Source: DASVEG01 sp035540495
GTDB lineage: Bacteria; Actinomycetota; Acidimicrobiia; Acidimicrobiales; CADCTF01
NCBI GenBank assembly: GCA_035540495.1
Contig: DATLGL010000027.1
Location: 62,001 to 126,000, forward strand
DNA: 64,000 bases
Direction of reading: 5' to 3'
Below, piece by piece: positions 26,287-34,936 of this stretch (position 1 is the stretch's first letter; every line of letters begins with the position of its first letter). Under the pieces are notes generated by a model. The model ran no database searches, had not been told where the DNA came from, and saw only the letters and a list, made by a program, of their open reading frames with translations. The translations under genes were made by a program, and so were the position numbers.

Positions 26287-26910
26287 TCAGAGCGCGTCGC
26301 GGTACTTCTCGAGGAGGTCGTCGAGCGCTTCGCGCAGAAGGCTCGCTTCGGTCCGGGATGTCGACGTCGAGAGCTTCGCCAGGCGGTCGAGGTTCGCCCG
26401 GCTGTAGTAGTTGCTCTTCAACGTCATTTTCTCCTCGACGTACAGCGCCACGCGATCACGTCCGTCGCGCTTCGCTCGCATCAGCGCCTCGCCACTGGCG
26501 CGGAACAACTCCTCCGCGGTCGATCCATGGGGAGGTTGCGACGCGACACCGACGGAGGCGCTGACGGCGGCATCGACCCCGTCGACGCGGCGCTCGGCGA
26601 AGTGGGTGCGGATCTCGTCGAGGAGGACCAGCGCGTTCTCCGCCGACATCCCCGGCAGGACCACCGCGTACTCGTCACCTCCGAGGCGGTACGCGGCGCC
26701 GACCTTCGTGACGTTCGCGTCGAGCAGCCGCTCCCACGCGGCGAGCACCCGGTCGCCGGCGTCGCTCCCGAACGTGTCGTTGATCCCGGCGAAGCCGTCG
26801 AGGTCCGTCAGCGCAACGGCGACGGGTGCGTTGCCGTGGTGGAGCGCCTTCTCGAGATCCGAGAGGAACTCCAATCGTGACGCCCGCCTCACCTTCGATG
26901 TAGTAGCCAT
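26287..26910 (-). CDS. GGDEF domain fused to a C-terminal ribbon-helix-helix domain
   Basis: The 207-residue protein consists of a GGDEF domain (about 8-160) and a short C-terminal domain (about 163-204). The active-site loop is G77-G-D-E-Y81, preceded by 'VAVALTDLDGFAGINDTFG'. The upstream RxxD inhibitory site is missing. The tail 'TLKSNYYSRANLDRLAKLS' followed by 'RTEASLLREALDDLLEKY' has the strand, basic turn and two-helix pattern of CopG/Arc-type RHH DNA-binding domains. No sensory domain is present. It may be a diguanylate cyclase, or an inactive nucleotide sensor, that binds DNA directly. AT-rich direct repeats immediately before the ATG may be its autoregulatory operator. Confidence 0.82.
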   Translation of the reverse strand: MATTSKVRRASRLEFLSDLEKALHHGNAPVAVALTDLDGFAGINDTFGSDAGDRVLAAWERLLDANVTKVGAAYRLGGDEYAVVLPGMSAENALVLLDEIRTHFAERRVDGVDAAVSASVGVASQPPHGSTAEELFRASGEALMRAKRDGRDRVALYVEEKMTLKSNYYSRANLDRLAKLSTSTSRTEASLLREALDDLLEKYRDAL

Positions 26911-26911
26911 G

Positions 26912-26934
26912 ACGTATATATGTACGACGTATAT
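26912..26934. promoter_or_regulatory. AT-rich direct repeats at the GGDEF-RHH start (putative operator/promoter)
   Basis: ACGTATAT occurs at 26912-26919 and again at 26927-26934, 15 bases apart, directly upstream of the ATG at 26910. The segment is strongly AT-rich within a roughly 70% GC region. RHH repressors often bind short repeated half-sites overlapping their own promoter, so autoregulation is a reasonable inference. Confidence 0.5.
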
Positions 26935-26987
26935 CGAACGGTGTCAACGGCAAGTGCAGGAACCGCGGCCTCTGTGGAGAAGTGAGA

Positions 26988-27029
26988 CGTGATCAGTGGA
27001 GGGGGTCGACGTGATCAGTGGAGGGGGTC
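26988..27029 (+). repeat. Tandem duplication covering the ribosome binding site
   Basis: The 20-base unit beginning CGTGATCAGTGG and ending in the purine run GAGGGGGTC is present at 26988-27007 and 27010-27029 (22-base period). The second copy supplies the GGAGG Shine-Dalgarno (27020-27024) for the GTG at 27033; the first copy is a spare Shine-Dalgarno. Confidence 0.85.
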
Positions 27030-27032
27030 TCC

Positions 27033-28652
27033 GTGCTCACGCGGTCCACGTCTGGGTTCAAGCAGTTGATGGCGCAGCCGAGCGCCCGTCTCGTGATGGG
27101 GCTGGGCCTCTGGTCGGTCGCGCTCTTCCTCGGAGCGGTGCTGGGTGCGATCGCGGTGAGCGACGGCGGCGGTGAACAGGACCTGTACGCGGGCCCGACC
27201 GCAACGACGCTGCCCGATGCGGGCCTCGGTACTGCGCCTGCTCCGGAAGGAGCCGTCGAGCAGGGGCTGGCCGAAGAGGCGCCCACCGACGCGGCGACCG
27301 GGCCCGAAGGGGCCTCGCCTGCGCCCGTACCGGGCGCTCCCGGCGCGCCGTCGTCCGCTGCACCGAAACCCCAGCCCGGCGCGACCGGCGCCTCCGGCGC
27401 GCAGCAGTCCCCGACAGCGACCGCCGCTCCCGCGCCCGCTGCGTCTGCGACGAAACACCCTTGCGAGCCGGGCGCTGACCGCACCGGTGTCACCCAAGGC
27501 AGCATCCGGTGGGCGTTGCATGCTCCGGTCACCTTCGACGGGGCGCCGCTCAACCTGGCCGAAGACCCGATTGAAGGCGTCGGCATCTACATCCGCTTCC
27601 TCAACGAGCGCATGGGCGGCGTCAACGGGCGCAAGATCGAGTACCAGGTCTTCGACGACCGCTACACCGTGAGCGGAGCGGCGCAGGCAGCCAACGCGAT
27701 CAACGGCTACAACCCCTTCTTCGTCAGCGGCACCCTCGGCGTCGACCAGGTCGCCGTGATCGCTGCCGAGGCGCGCAAGCGGGGCATCCCGTACATGGCC
27801 GCCGGCGGGTCGGAGAGCCGCTTCCGCGACATCTGCATGTTCCAGATCGCGGCCAGCTACGACACCCACCTCGAGAAGCTGGCCGACTTCCTCGCCGTCG
27901 AGATCAAGCGGGCAGGGTCGCCGTACCAGGGCAAGACCAAGGTCGGCGTCACGGCGCTCGACTCGCCGTACATCACCCCGTCGGTCGAAGCCTTCCAGCG
28001 CCGCCTCGCGTCGAAGGGGATGCAGCTCGTCAAGGTCGTGACGATCCAGAAGCCGACGGAGCAGACGAGCTACGCCGCGCAGATCCAGCAGCTGAAGGAC
28101 TCCGGTGCGCAGATCGTCGTGCCCGCGCAGGATCCGATCTCGACCTCGCGCATGGTGCAGGAGTGCGTGACGCAGCGATGCGGATGGAATTGGTCGTTCT
28201 CGAACTTCGCCCACGAGAGCGACACCGCGCTTTCGCTCATGGGCGGCAACTGGAACGGTGCGCGCGGTCTGGCCGGCGGCTGCTACTACCTGCCGGGGCC
28301 GAACCACAACCCGTACGACCCGTCGAAGTGCGGCGCGCTCAACCAGGCCCACGACCAGTGGGTGGCGATCAACGGCGAGGACGACTGGGTCAAGGACGGC
28401 CAGGGCGGCGCCAGCGGGTACCAGATCGTGCACTTCTGGCTGAAGGCCATGAAGGACGCCGGCCCCGACCTCACCCGCCAGCGCCTGTTCGCGGGGATGC
28501 TCGCCTACGACAACTACAACGACCTCGTCTCGTCGCCGATCAGCTACCGAGACAAGAACAACCTGGCCCACGGGGCCGAGGGCATGGTCGTGTACCAGGC
28601 GGGCGTCGACAAGTACCAGCAGCTGACGCCCGGCTTTGTCGACGGGTTCTGA
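27033..28652 (+). CDS. LIV/HAAT-type ABC transporter substrate-binding protein
   Basis: The 539-residue receptor starts with a cytoplasmic stretch and a membrane helix (about 22-45, 'LVMGLGLWSVALFLGAVLGA'), then a long Pro/Ala/Thr-rich linker (to about 145). A Peripla_BP_6 ligand-binding domain follows, with 'IRFLNERMGGVNGRKIEYQVFDDRY', 'EARKRGIPYMAAGGSESRF' and 'STSRMVQECVTQRCGW'. It is anchored by an uncleaved N-terminal helix rather than a lipobox. GGAGG (27020-27024) 8 bases upstream supports the GTG at 27033 over the GTG at 27018. It is the first gene of a second importer operon, one base before the LivG-LivF fusion. Confidence 0.93.
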   Translation: MLTRSTSGFKQLMAQPSARLVMGLGLWSVALFLGAVLGAIAVSDGGGEQDLYAGPTATTLPDAGLGTAPAPEGAVEQGLAEEAPTDAATGPEGASPAPVPGAPGAPSSAAPKPQPGATGASGAQQSPTATAAPAPAASATKHPCEPGADRTGVTQGSIRWALHAPVTFDGAPLNLAEDPIEGVGIYIRFLNERMGGVNGRKIEYQVFDDRYTVSGAAQAANAINGYNPFFVSGTLGVDQVAVIAAEARKRGIPYMAAGGSESRFRDICMFQIAASYDTHLEKLADFLAVEIKRAGSPYQGKTKVGVTALDSPYITPSVEAFQRRLASKGMQLVKVVTIQKPTEQTSYAAQIQQLKDSGAQIVVPAQDPISTSRMVQECVTQRCGWNWSFSNFAHESDTALSLMGGNWNGARGLAGGCYYLPGPNHNPYDPSKCGALNQAHDQWVAINGEDDWVKDGQGGASGYQIVHFWLKAMKDAGPDLTRQRLFAGMLAYDNYNDLVSSPISYRDKNNLAHGAEGMVVYQAGVDKYQQLTPGFVDGF

Positions 28653-28653
28653 G

Positions 28654-30258
28654 ATGCGCTCGAAGACGCCGGCGCTTCTGGAGTGTCACGGCATCAGCGT
28701 CCGCTTCGGCGGCCTCCACGCGCTGTCCGACGTCTCGATCGAGGTACGGGAAGGCGAGATCGTCGGCCTGATCGGCCCGAACGGCGCCGGCAAGACCACG
28801 CTCATGGAGACGATCTCCGGCTTCCAGCGGGCCAACTCCGGCTCGGTGATGTACGCCGGTCGCGACCTCCTGTCGTTCGGGCCCGGCGCGCGTGCCGGGC
28901 TGGGCATCGGGCGAACGCTGCAGAACGTCCGCCTCTTCCCCTACCTCACGGTGCTCGACAACCTGCGAGTCGCGCTCCACCTCCACGGCGTCGAGGGCGG
29001 CCTGTCGAACGCGCTCCAGCTGCCGACGACGCGGAACGAGGAGGCGTCGATCCTCGCGGAAGCCGAACGGCTGCTCGACCTCGTCGGCATGTCGACGTGG
29101 GGGGAGAAGTTCGCGTCGGAGCTGTCGTACGGGACGCTGCGGCTGCTCGAGCTCGCGTGCATGCTCGCCCTCCGGCCGAAGCTGCTCCTGCTCGACGAGC
29201 CAGCGAGCGGCATCAGCCAGAAGGAGACCGAGGCCCTGGGTCCGCTGCTGCGCAACATCCAGGCCAGCACCGACTCGACGATCCTCATCATCGAGGACGA
29301 CATGCCGCTCGTGATGAGCCTGTGCGACTACATCTACTGCCTCGACGCCGGCCAGAACCTGAGCGAGGGGACGCCTGCAGAGATCCAGGCGGACCCGAAG
29401 GTCGTGGAGGCGTACCTCGGCACCCCGCGCGAGCAGCGCATGGTCGCGGCGTCGGCGAAGCGCGACGAGAAGGGGGCGAACGCGGCCGCCGGAGCAGGCA
29501 CCGGCGAGGTGCTTCTCGAGCTCGAGGGCGTCGACGTCTTCTACGGCAAGGTCCAGGTCCTCCACCAGGCCGACTTCAAGGTCGCTCGTGGGGAGCGGAT
29601 CGCGCTGCTCGGCACGAACGGTGCAGGGAAGTCGACAGTCCTCAAGGTCGCCCACGGTCTCATCCCCGCTGCGGCGGGAACGATCCGGTGGAAGGGCGAC
29701 GACGTGACCAACGCCTCGACGGAGGAGCTGGTGCGTGCGGGCCTCGGGCAGGTGCCGGGCGGGCGCGGCCTGTTCCCGACCCTCACCGTGGGCGAGAACC
29801 TCCGCATGGGCGGCTACCTGCTCCGCGACAAGAAGCAGGTCGAAGCCGAGGTCGAGCGGGCGGTCAACTACTTCCCCTGGATCTCCGAGCGGATGAACCA
29901 GATGGCGGGCAGCCTCTCGGGCGGTGAGCAGCAACAGCTCGCCTGCGCTCGCGCGCTGATGACCCGGCCGGAGCTGCTGATGATCGACGAGCTCTCGTTG
30001 GGTCTCGCGCCGATCGTGATCGAGCGGCTCATGGAGACCGTGCAACGACTCCACGAAGAGGAGGGGCTCACCGTCGTGGTCGTCGAGCAGCAGGCCTCGT
30101 TCGCCCTCGCCTACACCGACCGCGCCTACTTCCTCGAGAAGGGGGAGGTCCGCTACGAGGGTCCGAGCGCAGGCCTGGCCGACCGGCCGGATCTGTTGCG
30201 TTCGGTGTTCCTCGCCGGCGCGTCCGCCGGCTTCGAGCGCGAGGCGGTGCGGGCGTGA
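28654..30258 (+). CDS. Fused LivG-LivF tandem ABC ATPase
   Basis: The 534-residue protein carries two complete HAAT-type ATPase domains in one chain. Domain 1 (LivG-like, about 1-255): Walker A 'GPNGAGKTT', 'GRTLQNVRLFPYL', Walker B 'KLLLLDEPASGI'. Domain 2 (LivF-like, about 285-520): Walker A 'GTNGAGKST', 'GRGLFPTLTVGENL', signature 'LSGGEQQ', Walker B 'LLMIDELSLGLAP'. The first signature is degenerate ('LSYGTLRLLEL'), as in the LivG protein of the first importer. LivG and LivF are normally separate proteins. The ATG at 28654 lies one base after the receptor stop; the stop overlaps the permease GTG. Confidence 0.93.
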   Translation: MRSKTPALLECHGISVRFGGLHALSDVSIEVREGEIVGLIGPNGAGKTTLMETISGFQRANSGSVMYAGRDLLSFGPGARAGLGIGRTLQNVRLFPYLTVLDNLRVALHLHGVEGGLSNALQLPTTRNEEASILAEAERLLDLVGMSTWGEKFASELSYGTLRLLELACMLALRPKLLLLDEPASGISQKETEALGPLLRNIQASTDSTILIIEDDMPLVMSLCDYIYCLDAGQNLSEGTPAEIQADPKVVEAYLGTPREQRMVAASAKRDEKGANAAAGAGTGEVLLELEGVDVFYGKVQVLHQADFKVARGERIALLGTNGAGKSTVLKVAHGLIPAAAGTIRWKGDDVTNASTEELVRAGLGQVPGGRGLFPTLTVGENLRMGGYLLRDKKQVEAEVERAVNYFPWISERMNQMAGSLSGGEQQQLACARALMTRPELLMIDELSLGLAPIVIERLMETVQRLHEEEGLTVVVVEQQASFALAYTDRAYFLEKGEVRYEGPSAGLADRPDLLRSVFLAGASAGFEREAVRA

Positions 30259-32270
30259 ACACCTTCCTCTCGTACCTCGCCATCGGCCTGTCGGCCGGCC
30301 TCGTGTACGGCCTGCTCGCGCTGGGCTTGGTGCTCGTCTACAAGGGGACACGCGTCCTCAACTTCGCCCACCCGTACTTCGGCCTGCAGACCGCGTTCCT
30401 CGCGTGGTGGCTCACGGCGAAGGCGTCGTTCCCGCCGTTCTCGTGGCTGCCGTTCGGGGCGAACACGCTGCCTCGCTTCGCGATCGCCGTGGTGATCGCC
30501 CTGGGCTTCATCGCGCTCAACGGGTGGGTGATCGAGCGGACGATCATGCACCACCTCCGCAACGCCAGCCGTCTGATCCAGCTCGTCGCGACGATCGCCC
30601 TGGCGCAGGGCGCCGTCGGGTTCGTGACGCTGTTGTTCGCCCGGAACGACGAGCAGGCGGCCGACTTCCGCGCCCTCCCGCGAGTGCTCGACAGCCTGTC
30701 GTTCGAGATCGGCACCCGGGTCATCAGCGGAGCCGACATCCTCGTCTTCATCGTCACCCCCCTGCTGTGCGGTGGCGCCGCGCTCTTCTTCACGAAGACG
30801 AAGTTCGGCGTCGCGGTGCGGGGGGTGGCCGAGAACCGTGACGCCGCGCGGCTGCTCGGCATCTCCGCAGACCGCGTGTCGTCGTTCGTGTGGGTGACGG
30901 GCGCGTTGCTCGCTGGCATCGCCGGGATCCTCATCACGATGGTCCGAGGCAGCCTCGACCCGGGCAGCTTGTCGACCGGGTTCCTCGTGCGAGGCCTCGC
31001 CGCCGCCCTCGTCGGCGGCCTCACCAGCCTGCCTGGCGCCATCGTCGGTGGCCTGTCGGTCGGTGTGCTCGAAGCGCTCCTGCGCATGGTGACCGACGAT
31101 CAGCCCGGCTGGCCCGAGACGCTGCTCTTCGTCGTGATCATCACGATCCTGCTGTTCCGCCCGGGCGGCATCTTCGGCCAGAAGGAGGAGACCGAGGACA
31201 AGGTCGCGTTCGTGCCCGCGCTTCGCGACCTCCCCGCGCGCCTGCGCGACACCGCGGGTGCTCGCACGCTTCGGTGGATGCTCCCGATCACCATCGTCTT
31301 CGTCATCGGACTGAGCCTGGTGACGGGCCCCGCCACGAACGGCGCCTTCATCCGCATCGCGATCTTCGCGATGGTCGGCATCAGCCTGACGGTGCTGATG
31401 GGCTACAGCGGGCAGGTGTCGCTCGGCCAGTGGGGTCTGACCGGCGTCGGGGCCTTCGCGGCGGCGAACCTCTACACCCGCGTGGGCCTGCCGTGGCTGG
31501 TCTCGGTGGCGATGGCCGTGCTCGTCGGGATGGCGGTCAGCCTCTTCATCGGTCTCCCGGCTCTCCGCATCAAGGGCCTCTACCTGGCCGTCGCCACGCT
31601 CGCCTTCAACCTCGCGGCCGAGTTCTTCATCTTCAAGAGCCGGCTCATCGGAGGCTCGACGGCGGGCATCGCCGTGAACCCGCCGAAGCTCGGGCCGCTC
31701 GACCTCGACAGCACGACGAAGCGCCCGCTGTTCCTCGTGTGCCTCGTCGCGCTCCTGCTCTGCGCGGTCGTGGCCCGGAACCTCAACCGCTCGCGCACGG
31801 GACGGGGGTTCCTCGCGATCCGGGAGAACGAGAAGGCGGCGACGACGTTCGGCGTGAGCCTGGTGCAGTACCGGCTCGTCGCGTTCGCCACGTCGGGAGG
31901 CATCGCCGCACTGGCCGGCGCGCTGTTCGCCACTGAGCTCAAGACGGTCGAGTCGACGACGTGGACCACGAGCTACTCGTTGCTCCTCGTCGCGATGGTG
32001 ATGATCGGCGGCCTCGGATCCCTCCTCGGATCGGTGCTCGGTGCCATCCTCGTGTTCGGTGTCCCGCTCCTGGTGCACTTCGACAACGGGTGGATCGTGC
32101 CGATCGGCACCGGCATCCTGCTGATCGTCGTGATCACGCGGGCGCCGGCCGGACTGGCAGGCATCGTGCAGTGGCTGCGGGGCGAGGTGGTCGAGACGCT
32201 CGACGACCTCGACCGGCTCGGCGCGCCGCAGCCTCCTGCCGGGGGCGCCCTCCGCCGAACCCCGGTGTGA
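30255..32270 (+). CDS. Fused LivH-LivM ABC transporter permease
   Basis: The 671-residue membrane protein joins LivH (about 1-300: 'GLVYGLLALGLVLVYKGTRVLNFAHPYFG', 'RDAARLLGISADRVSSFVWVTGALLAG') and LivM (about 345-640: 'MGYSGQVSLGQWGLTGVGAF', 'GLPALRIKGLYLAVATLAFNLA', 'IRENEKAATTFGVSLVQYRL'). It forms the translocation pore for the fused LivG-LivF ATPase. A GTG start overlaps the upstream TGA. Together with the receptor, the whole importer needs three genes instead of the usual five. It is paralogous to the permease at 8887-11037, and the shared LivHM fusion suggests common ancestry. Confidence 0.93.
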   Translation: MNTFLSYLAIGLSAGLVYGLLALGLVLVYKGTRVLNFAHPYFGLQTAFLAWWLTAKASFPPFSWLPFGANTLPRFAIAVVIALGFIALNGWVIERTIMHHLRNASRLIQLVATIALAQGAVGFVTLLFARNDEQAADFRALPRVLDSLSFEIGTRVISGADILVFIVTPLLCGGAALFFTKTKFGVAVRGVAENRDAARLLGISADRVSSFVWVTGALLAGIAGILITMVRGSLDPGSLSTGFLVRGLAAALVGGLTSLPGAIVGGLSVGVLEALLRMVTDDQPGWPETLLFVVIITILLFRPGGIFGQKEETEDKVAFVPALRDLPARLRDTAGARTLRWMLPITIVFVIGLSLVTGPATNGAFIRIAIFAMVGISLTVLMGYSGQVSLGQWGLTGVGAFAAANLYTRVGLPWLVSVAMAVLVGMAVSLFIGLPALRIKGLYLAVATLAFNLAAEFFIFKSRLIGGSTAGIAVNPPKLGPLDLDSTTKRPLFLVCLVALLLCAVVARNLNRSRTGRGFLAIRENEKAATTFGVSLVQYRLVAFATSGGIAALAGALFATELKTVESTTWTTSYSLLLVAMVMIGGLGSLLGSVLGAILVFGVPLLVHFDNGWIVPIGTGILLIVVITRAPAGLAGIVQWLRGEVVETLDDLDRLGAPQPPAGGALRRTPV

Positions 32271-32932
32271 TCGAAGCGCGCGGCCTCGCGCGCTCCTTCG
32301 GCGGACGAGCGGCCGTGCGCGGCGTCGACCTGCGCGTCGAGCCAGGCGAGATCGTCGGCTTCGTCGGACCGAACGGTGCGGGCAAGACGACGACGATGCG
32401 GTGCCTGCTCGGCGTGCTGAGGCCCGACACCGGGTCGACACAGGTGACGCGCCCGGTCGGGTACCTGCCCGAGCAGCTCGCCGTCTACGAAGGGCTGAGC
32501 GCCCGCGGCCACCTCCGCTACCTGGCGCGGATGAAGGGCGTGGCGGTGCACGACATCGACCGCGTCGCGCAGCTCACCGACGTCGCCGACCTGCTCGGCC
32601 GGCCCATCTCTCGTCTGTCGAGGGGACAGCGTCAGCGGGTCGCGCTCGCGGGGTCGTTGTTGGGTCCGCCTGCAGCCCTCGTCCTCGACGAACCGACCCA
32701 AGGGCTCGATCCGGCCCAGGTCGTAGCCGCGCGAGACGTCATCCGCCGGGCCGCTCGCGACGACCGCGCGGCCGTGCTGTTCTCGACGCACCTCCTCGCC
32801 GAAGCCTCGGCGATCTGCGACCGCGTCGTCGTCCTCGTCGCCGGACGCGTGGTCGCCGACGTGGAGCGAGCTGCGTTCGGCGACCTGGAAGAACGGTTCC
32901 TTCGACTGGTCGGCGAAGCGACGCTCGCATGA
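32267..32932 (+). CDS. ABC exporter ATP-binding protein (NosF/GldA-like)
   Basis: A short 221-residue ABC ATPase of the ABC-2 exporter class: Walker A 'GPNGAGKTTT', a compact helical domain, signature 'LSRGQRQRV', Walker B 'ALVLDEPTQGLDP' and H-loop 'VLFSTHLLAEASA'. The GTG at 32267 overlaps the TGA of the LivHM fusion, so the exporter is translated with the importer operon. The following two genes encode its permease and an auxiliary subunit, an arrangement like GldA-GldF-GldG or NosF-NosY. The cargo is unknown. Confidence 0.9.
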   Translation: MIEARGLARSFGGRAAVRGVDLRVEPGEIVGFVGPNGAGKTTTMRCLLGVLRPDTGSTQVTRPVGYLPEQLAVYEGLSARGHLRYLARMKGVAVHDIDRVAQLTDVADLLGRPISRLSRGQRQRVALAGSLLGPPAALVLDEPTQGLDPAQVVAARDVIRRAARDDRAAVLFSTHLLAEASAICDRVVVLVAGRVVADVERAAFGDLEERFLRLVGEATLA

Positions 32933-33621
32933 TCCGCGCCGTCGTCCGCAAGGAGCTCGCGGTGCTGTGGGCATCGCCCCTCCCCTACGCCGTCGCGATC
33001 GTCTTCAACGCCGTCGCCGGCGTCCTCTTCGTCGACCAGCTGGTCGGCCGCCGGCAGGCCGTCGTCCAGCCCCTCTTCCCGATCGCCGGGTTCCTCCTCG
33101 TCGTGCTCGTGCCGGTCCTCACGATGCGCGCGATCGCCGACGAGGAACGCAGCGGGACGCTCGACGTGCTGCAATCGATCCCGGTCCAGGCCGCGACGCT
33201 CGTCGCCGGCAAGTGGATCGGGGTCGTCTCCACCGCGGCCGCGGTGGTCGCGCCGTGTCTCCTCATGCCGCTCCTCCTGTCGTGGTGGGGCGATCCCGAC
33301 TGGGGTCCGGTGGTCACGGGATTCCTGGGCCTCGCGCTCGTCGTCGCAGCGACGGCCGCCATCGGCCTCCTTGCGTCCGCGTGCACTTCGGCGCAGGCGG
33401 TCGCCGCGATCGTCGCCATGTTCGTCGGGCTCGTGCTGTGGTTCGCGCAGTCGACGCAGACCGCGAGTGCGGCCGGCGCCGTGGCGCGGTTGTCGATCTC
33501 CGACCGGCTCCACTCGTTCGCGGGCGGTGCCATCGACTCCGCCGACGCCGGCTTCTTCGTCTTGATCACGGTCTCCGCGCTTGTCGCCGCCACCGTGTGC
33601 GTCGACGCCCGGCGGCGATGA
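32929..33621 (+). CDS. ABC-2 type exporter permease (GldF/NosY-like)
   Basis: The 230-residue membrane protein has six hydrophobic segments in the ABC-2 permease pattern: 'VVRKELAVLWASPLPYAVA' at the N-terminus, 'LVPVLTMRAIADEERSGTLDVLQSIP', which is a hallmark of GldF/NosY permeases, and 'LHSFAGGAIDSADAGFFVL' near the end. It would pair with the preceding ATPase. The ATG at 32929 is in an ATGA overlap, and its own stop overlaps the next ATG. The length is normal for the GldF-like family. Confidence 0.9.
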   Translation: MIRAVVRKELAVLWASPLPYAVAIVFNAVAGVLFVDQLVGRRQAVVQPLFPIAGFLLVVLVPVLTMRAIADEERSGTLDVLQSIPVQAATLVAGKWIGVVSTAAAVVAPCLLMPLLLSWWGDPDWGPVVTGFLGLALVVAATAAIGLLASACTSAQAVAAIVAMFVGLVLWFAQSTQTASAAGAVARLSISDRLHSFAGGAIDSADAGFFVLITVSALVAATVCVDARRR

Positions 33622-34922
33622 GCGGCGTCGTGCGCCGGCGGGCGCTTGCGGTTGTGGCGGCCGTGGTGGTCGTGGTCGCTGGCACCGCCGTGCTCGACCG
33701 CGTGCGGACCGAGGTGGACCTGACCGCCGACCGGTCGCTCAGCCTCACCCGCACCTCCCTCGACGTGGTCGCAGCCGTGGACGGCGAGGTGAGGGTCACG
33801 GCCTTCCTGCCGCGGCAGGAGCCCGGACGGGCAGAGGCCGCGGCGCTGCTCGACCGCTACCGCCGCGCGAACCGTCGCATCTCCTACCGGGTGCTCGACC
33901 CCGCCGACTCACCGGGCGAGCTTCGCCGTCTCGGCGTCGATCCCGCCCTCGGTGGCCTCGCGCTGGAGCAGGGCGACCGCATCGAGACCGCACCCACCGC
34001 CTCCAAGCAGGACGTGACCGCAGGCCTCGCTCGACTCCAGCGAGACGGCCAGGCGACCGTGTGCTTCGGCGACCAGCACGGCGAGCGCCCGCTCACTGCC
34101 CAAGCGGAGGGGGTCTCCGCGCTCGCTCAGCTCCTGACCTCGAACGGATACCGGGTCACGACCACGTCTGCCGCCGCGCTCACCGAATGCACCGCCGTCG
34201 TTCTCGCCGCTCCGACGGCGGACGTCGGCGCCGGCGACCCGATCGTCGACTGGATGCAGCGCGGCGGGCGAGCGCTGGTCCTGACCGATCCCGAGTCGAC
34301 GGCGTCGCTGCGCCCACTGCTCGAGCCCTACGGCATCCGCATCGAGCGCGGCGTCGTGCTCGAGACGAACCCGAGCGGCCACGTGCCGGGGGACCCTGCG
34401 ACACCCGTGGTCGCGGCGTACCGTTCGGGCTTCCCGTTCGTTCGCCGGCTTCCTCCCACGATCTACCCCGGCGCGCAGGCGCTCGCGATCGACCCGTCAC
34501 CGGCCGAGGGCGTGGCGGTCGCCGCCGTCGCCGCGACGACGAGCGGCGGACGGCTCGACCGGAGTGACGGCGGCGAGCGGCTGGAGGGGCGGCTCACGCT
34601 GGTCGCGGCGGCCGACGCCTCGCGTGTCGACGCCACCAACGACAACGTGGTGCGCTCGAGGATCGTCGTCACGTCGGATGTCGACCTCCTGTCGAACGCG
34701 TTCCTGAGCGAGCTCGGCCACAGCCGGCTGGCGATACAGGCGCTCGACTGGCTCACGCTGGAGGACGACCTCGTGTCGGTGTCGGCGAACCTCGCACGCC
34801 CTCGCCCCCTGGTGCTCACCGACGCCCGCATCGGCTACGTCCGGGTGCTGATGGCGGGCGTCGTGCCCGGGATGTTCCTCCTCGCCGGGCTCGCGGTATG
34901 GGCCGCTCGCCGGGGCCGCTAG
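33618..34922 (+). CDS. GldG-like ABC exporter auxiliary protein
   Basis: The 434-residue protein has an N-terminal transmembrane helix (about 8-26), an extracytoplasmic region and a C-terminal helix ('VLMAGVVPGMFLLAGLAVWAA'). Its outer region follows the GldG/ABC_transp_aux pattern: 'DLTADRSLSLTRTSLDVV' (the 'D.T....ysLS..T...l' block), 'VRVTAFLPRQEPGRAEAAALLDRY', 'ISYRVLDPADSPGELRRLGV', 'VCFGDQHGERPL' and 'GGRALVLTDPE'. GldG-type proteins accompany GldA/GldF ABC exporters. It is the last gene of the group and is joined by an ATGA overlap to the permease gene. Confidence 0.85.
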   Translation: MSGVVRRRALAVVAAVVVVVAGTAVLDRVRTEVDLTADRSLSLTRTSLDVVAAVDGEVRVTAFLPRQEPGRAEAAALLDRYRRANRRISYRVLDPADSPGELRRLGVDPALGGLALEQGDRIETAPTASKQDVTAGLARLQRDGQATVCFGDQHGERPLTAQAEGVSALAQLLTSNGYRVTTTSAAALTECTAVVLAAPTADVGAGDPIVDWMQRGGRALVLTDPESTASLRPLLEPYGIRIERGVVLETNPSGHVPGDPATPVVAAYRSGFPFVRRLPPTIYPGAQALAIDPSPAEGVAVAAVAATTSGGRLDRSDGGERLEGRLTLVAAADASRVDATNDNVVRSRIVVTSDVDLLSNAFLSELGHSRLAIQALDWLTLEDDLVSVSANLARPRPLVLTDARIGYVRVLMAGVVPGMFLLAGLAVWAARRGR

Positions 34923-34936
34923 ACCAAACTGGCGCC

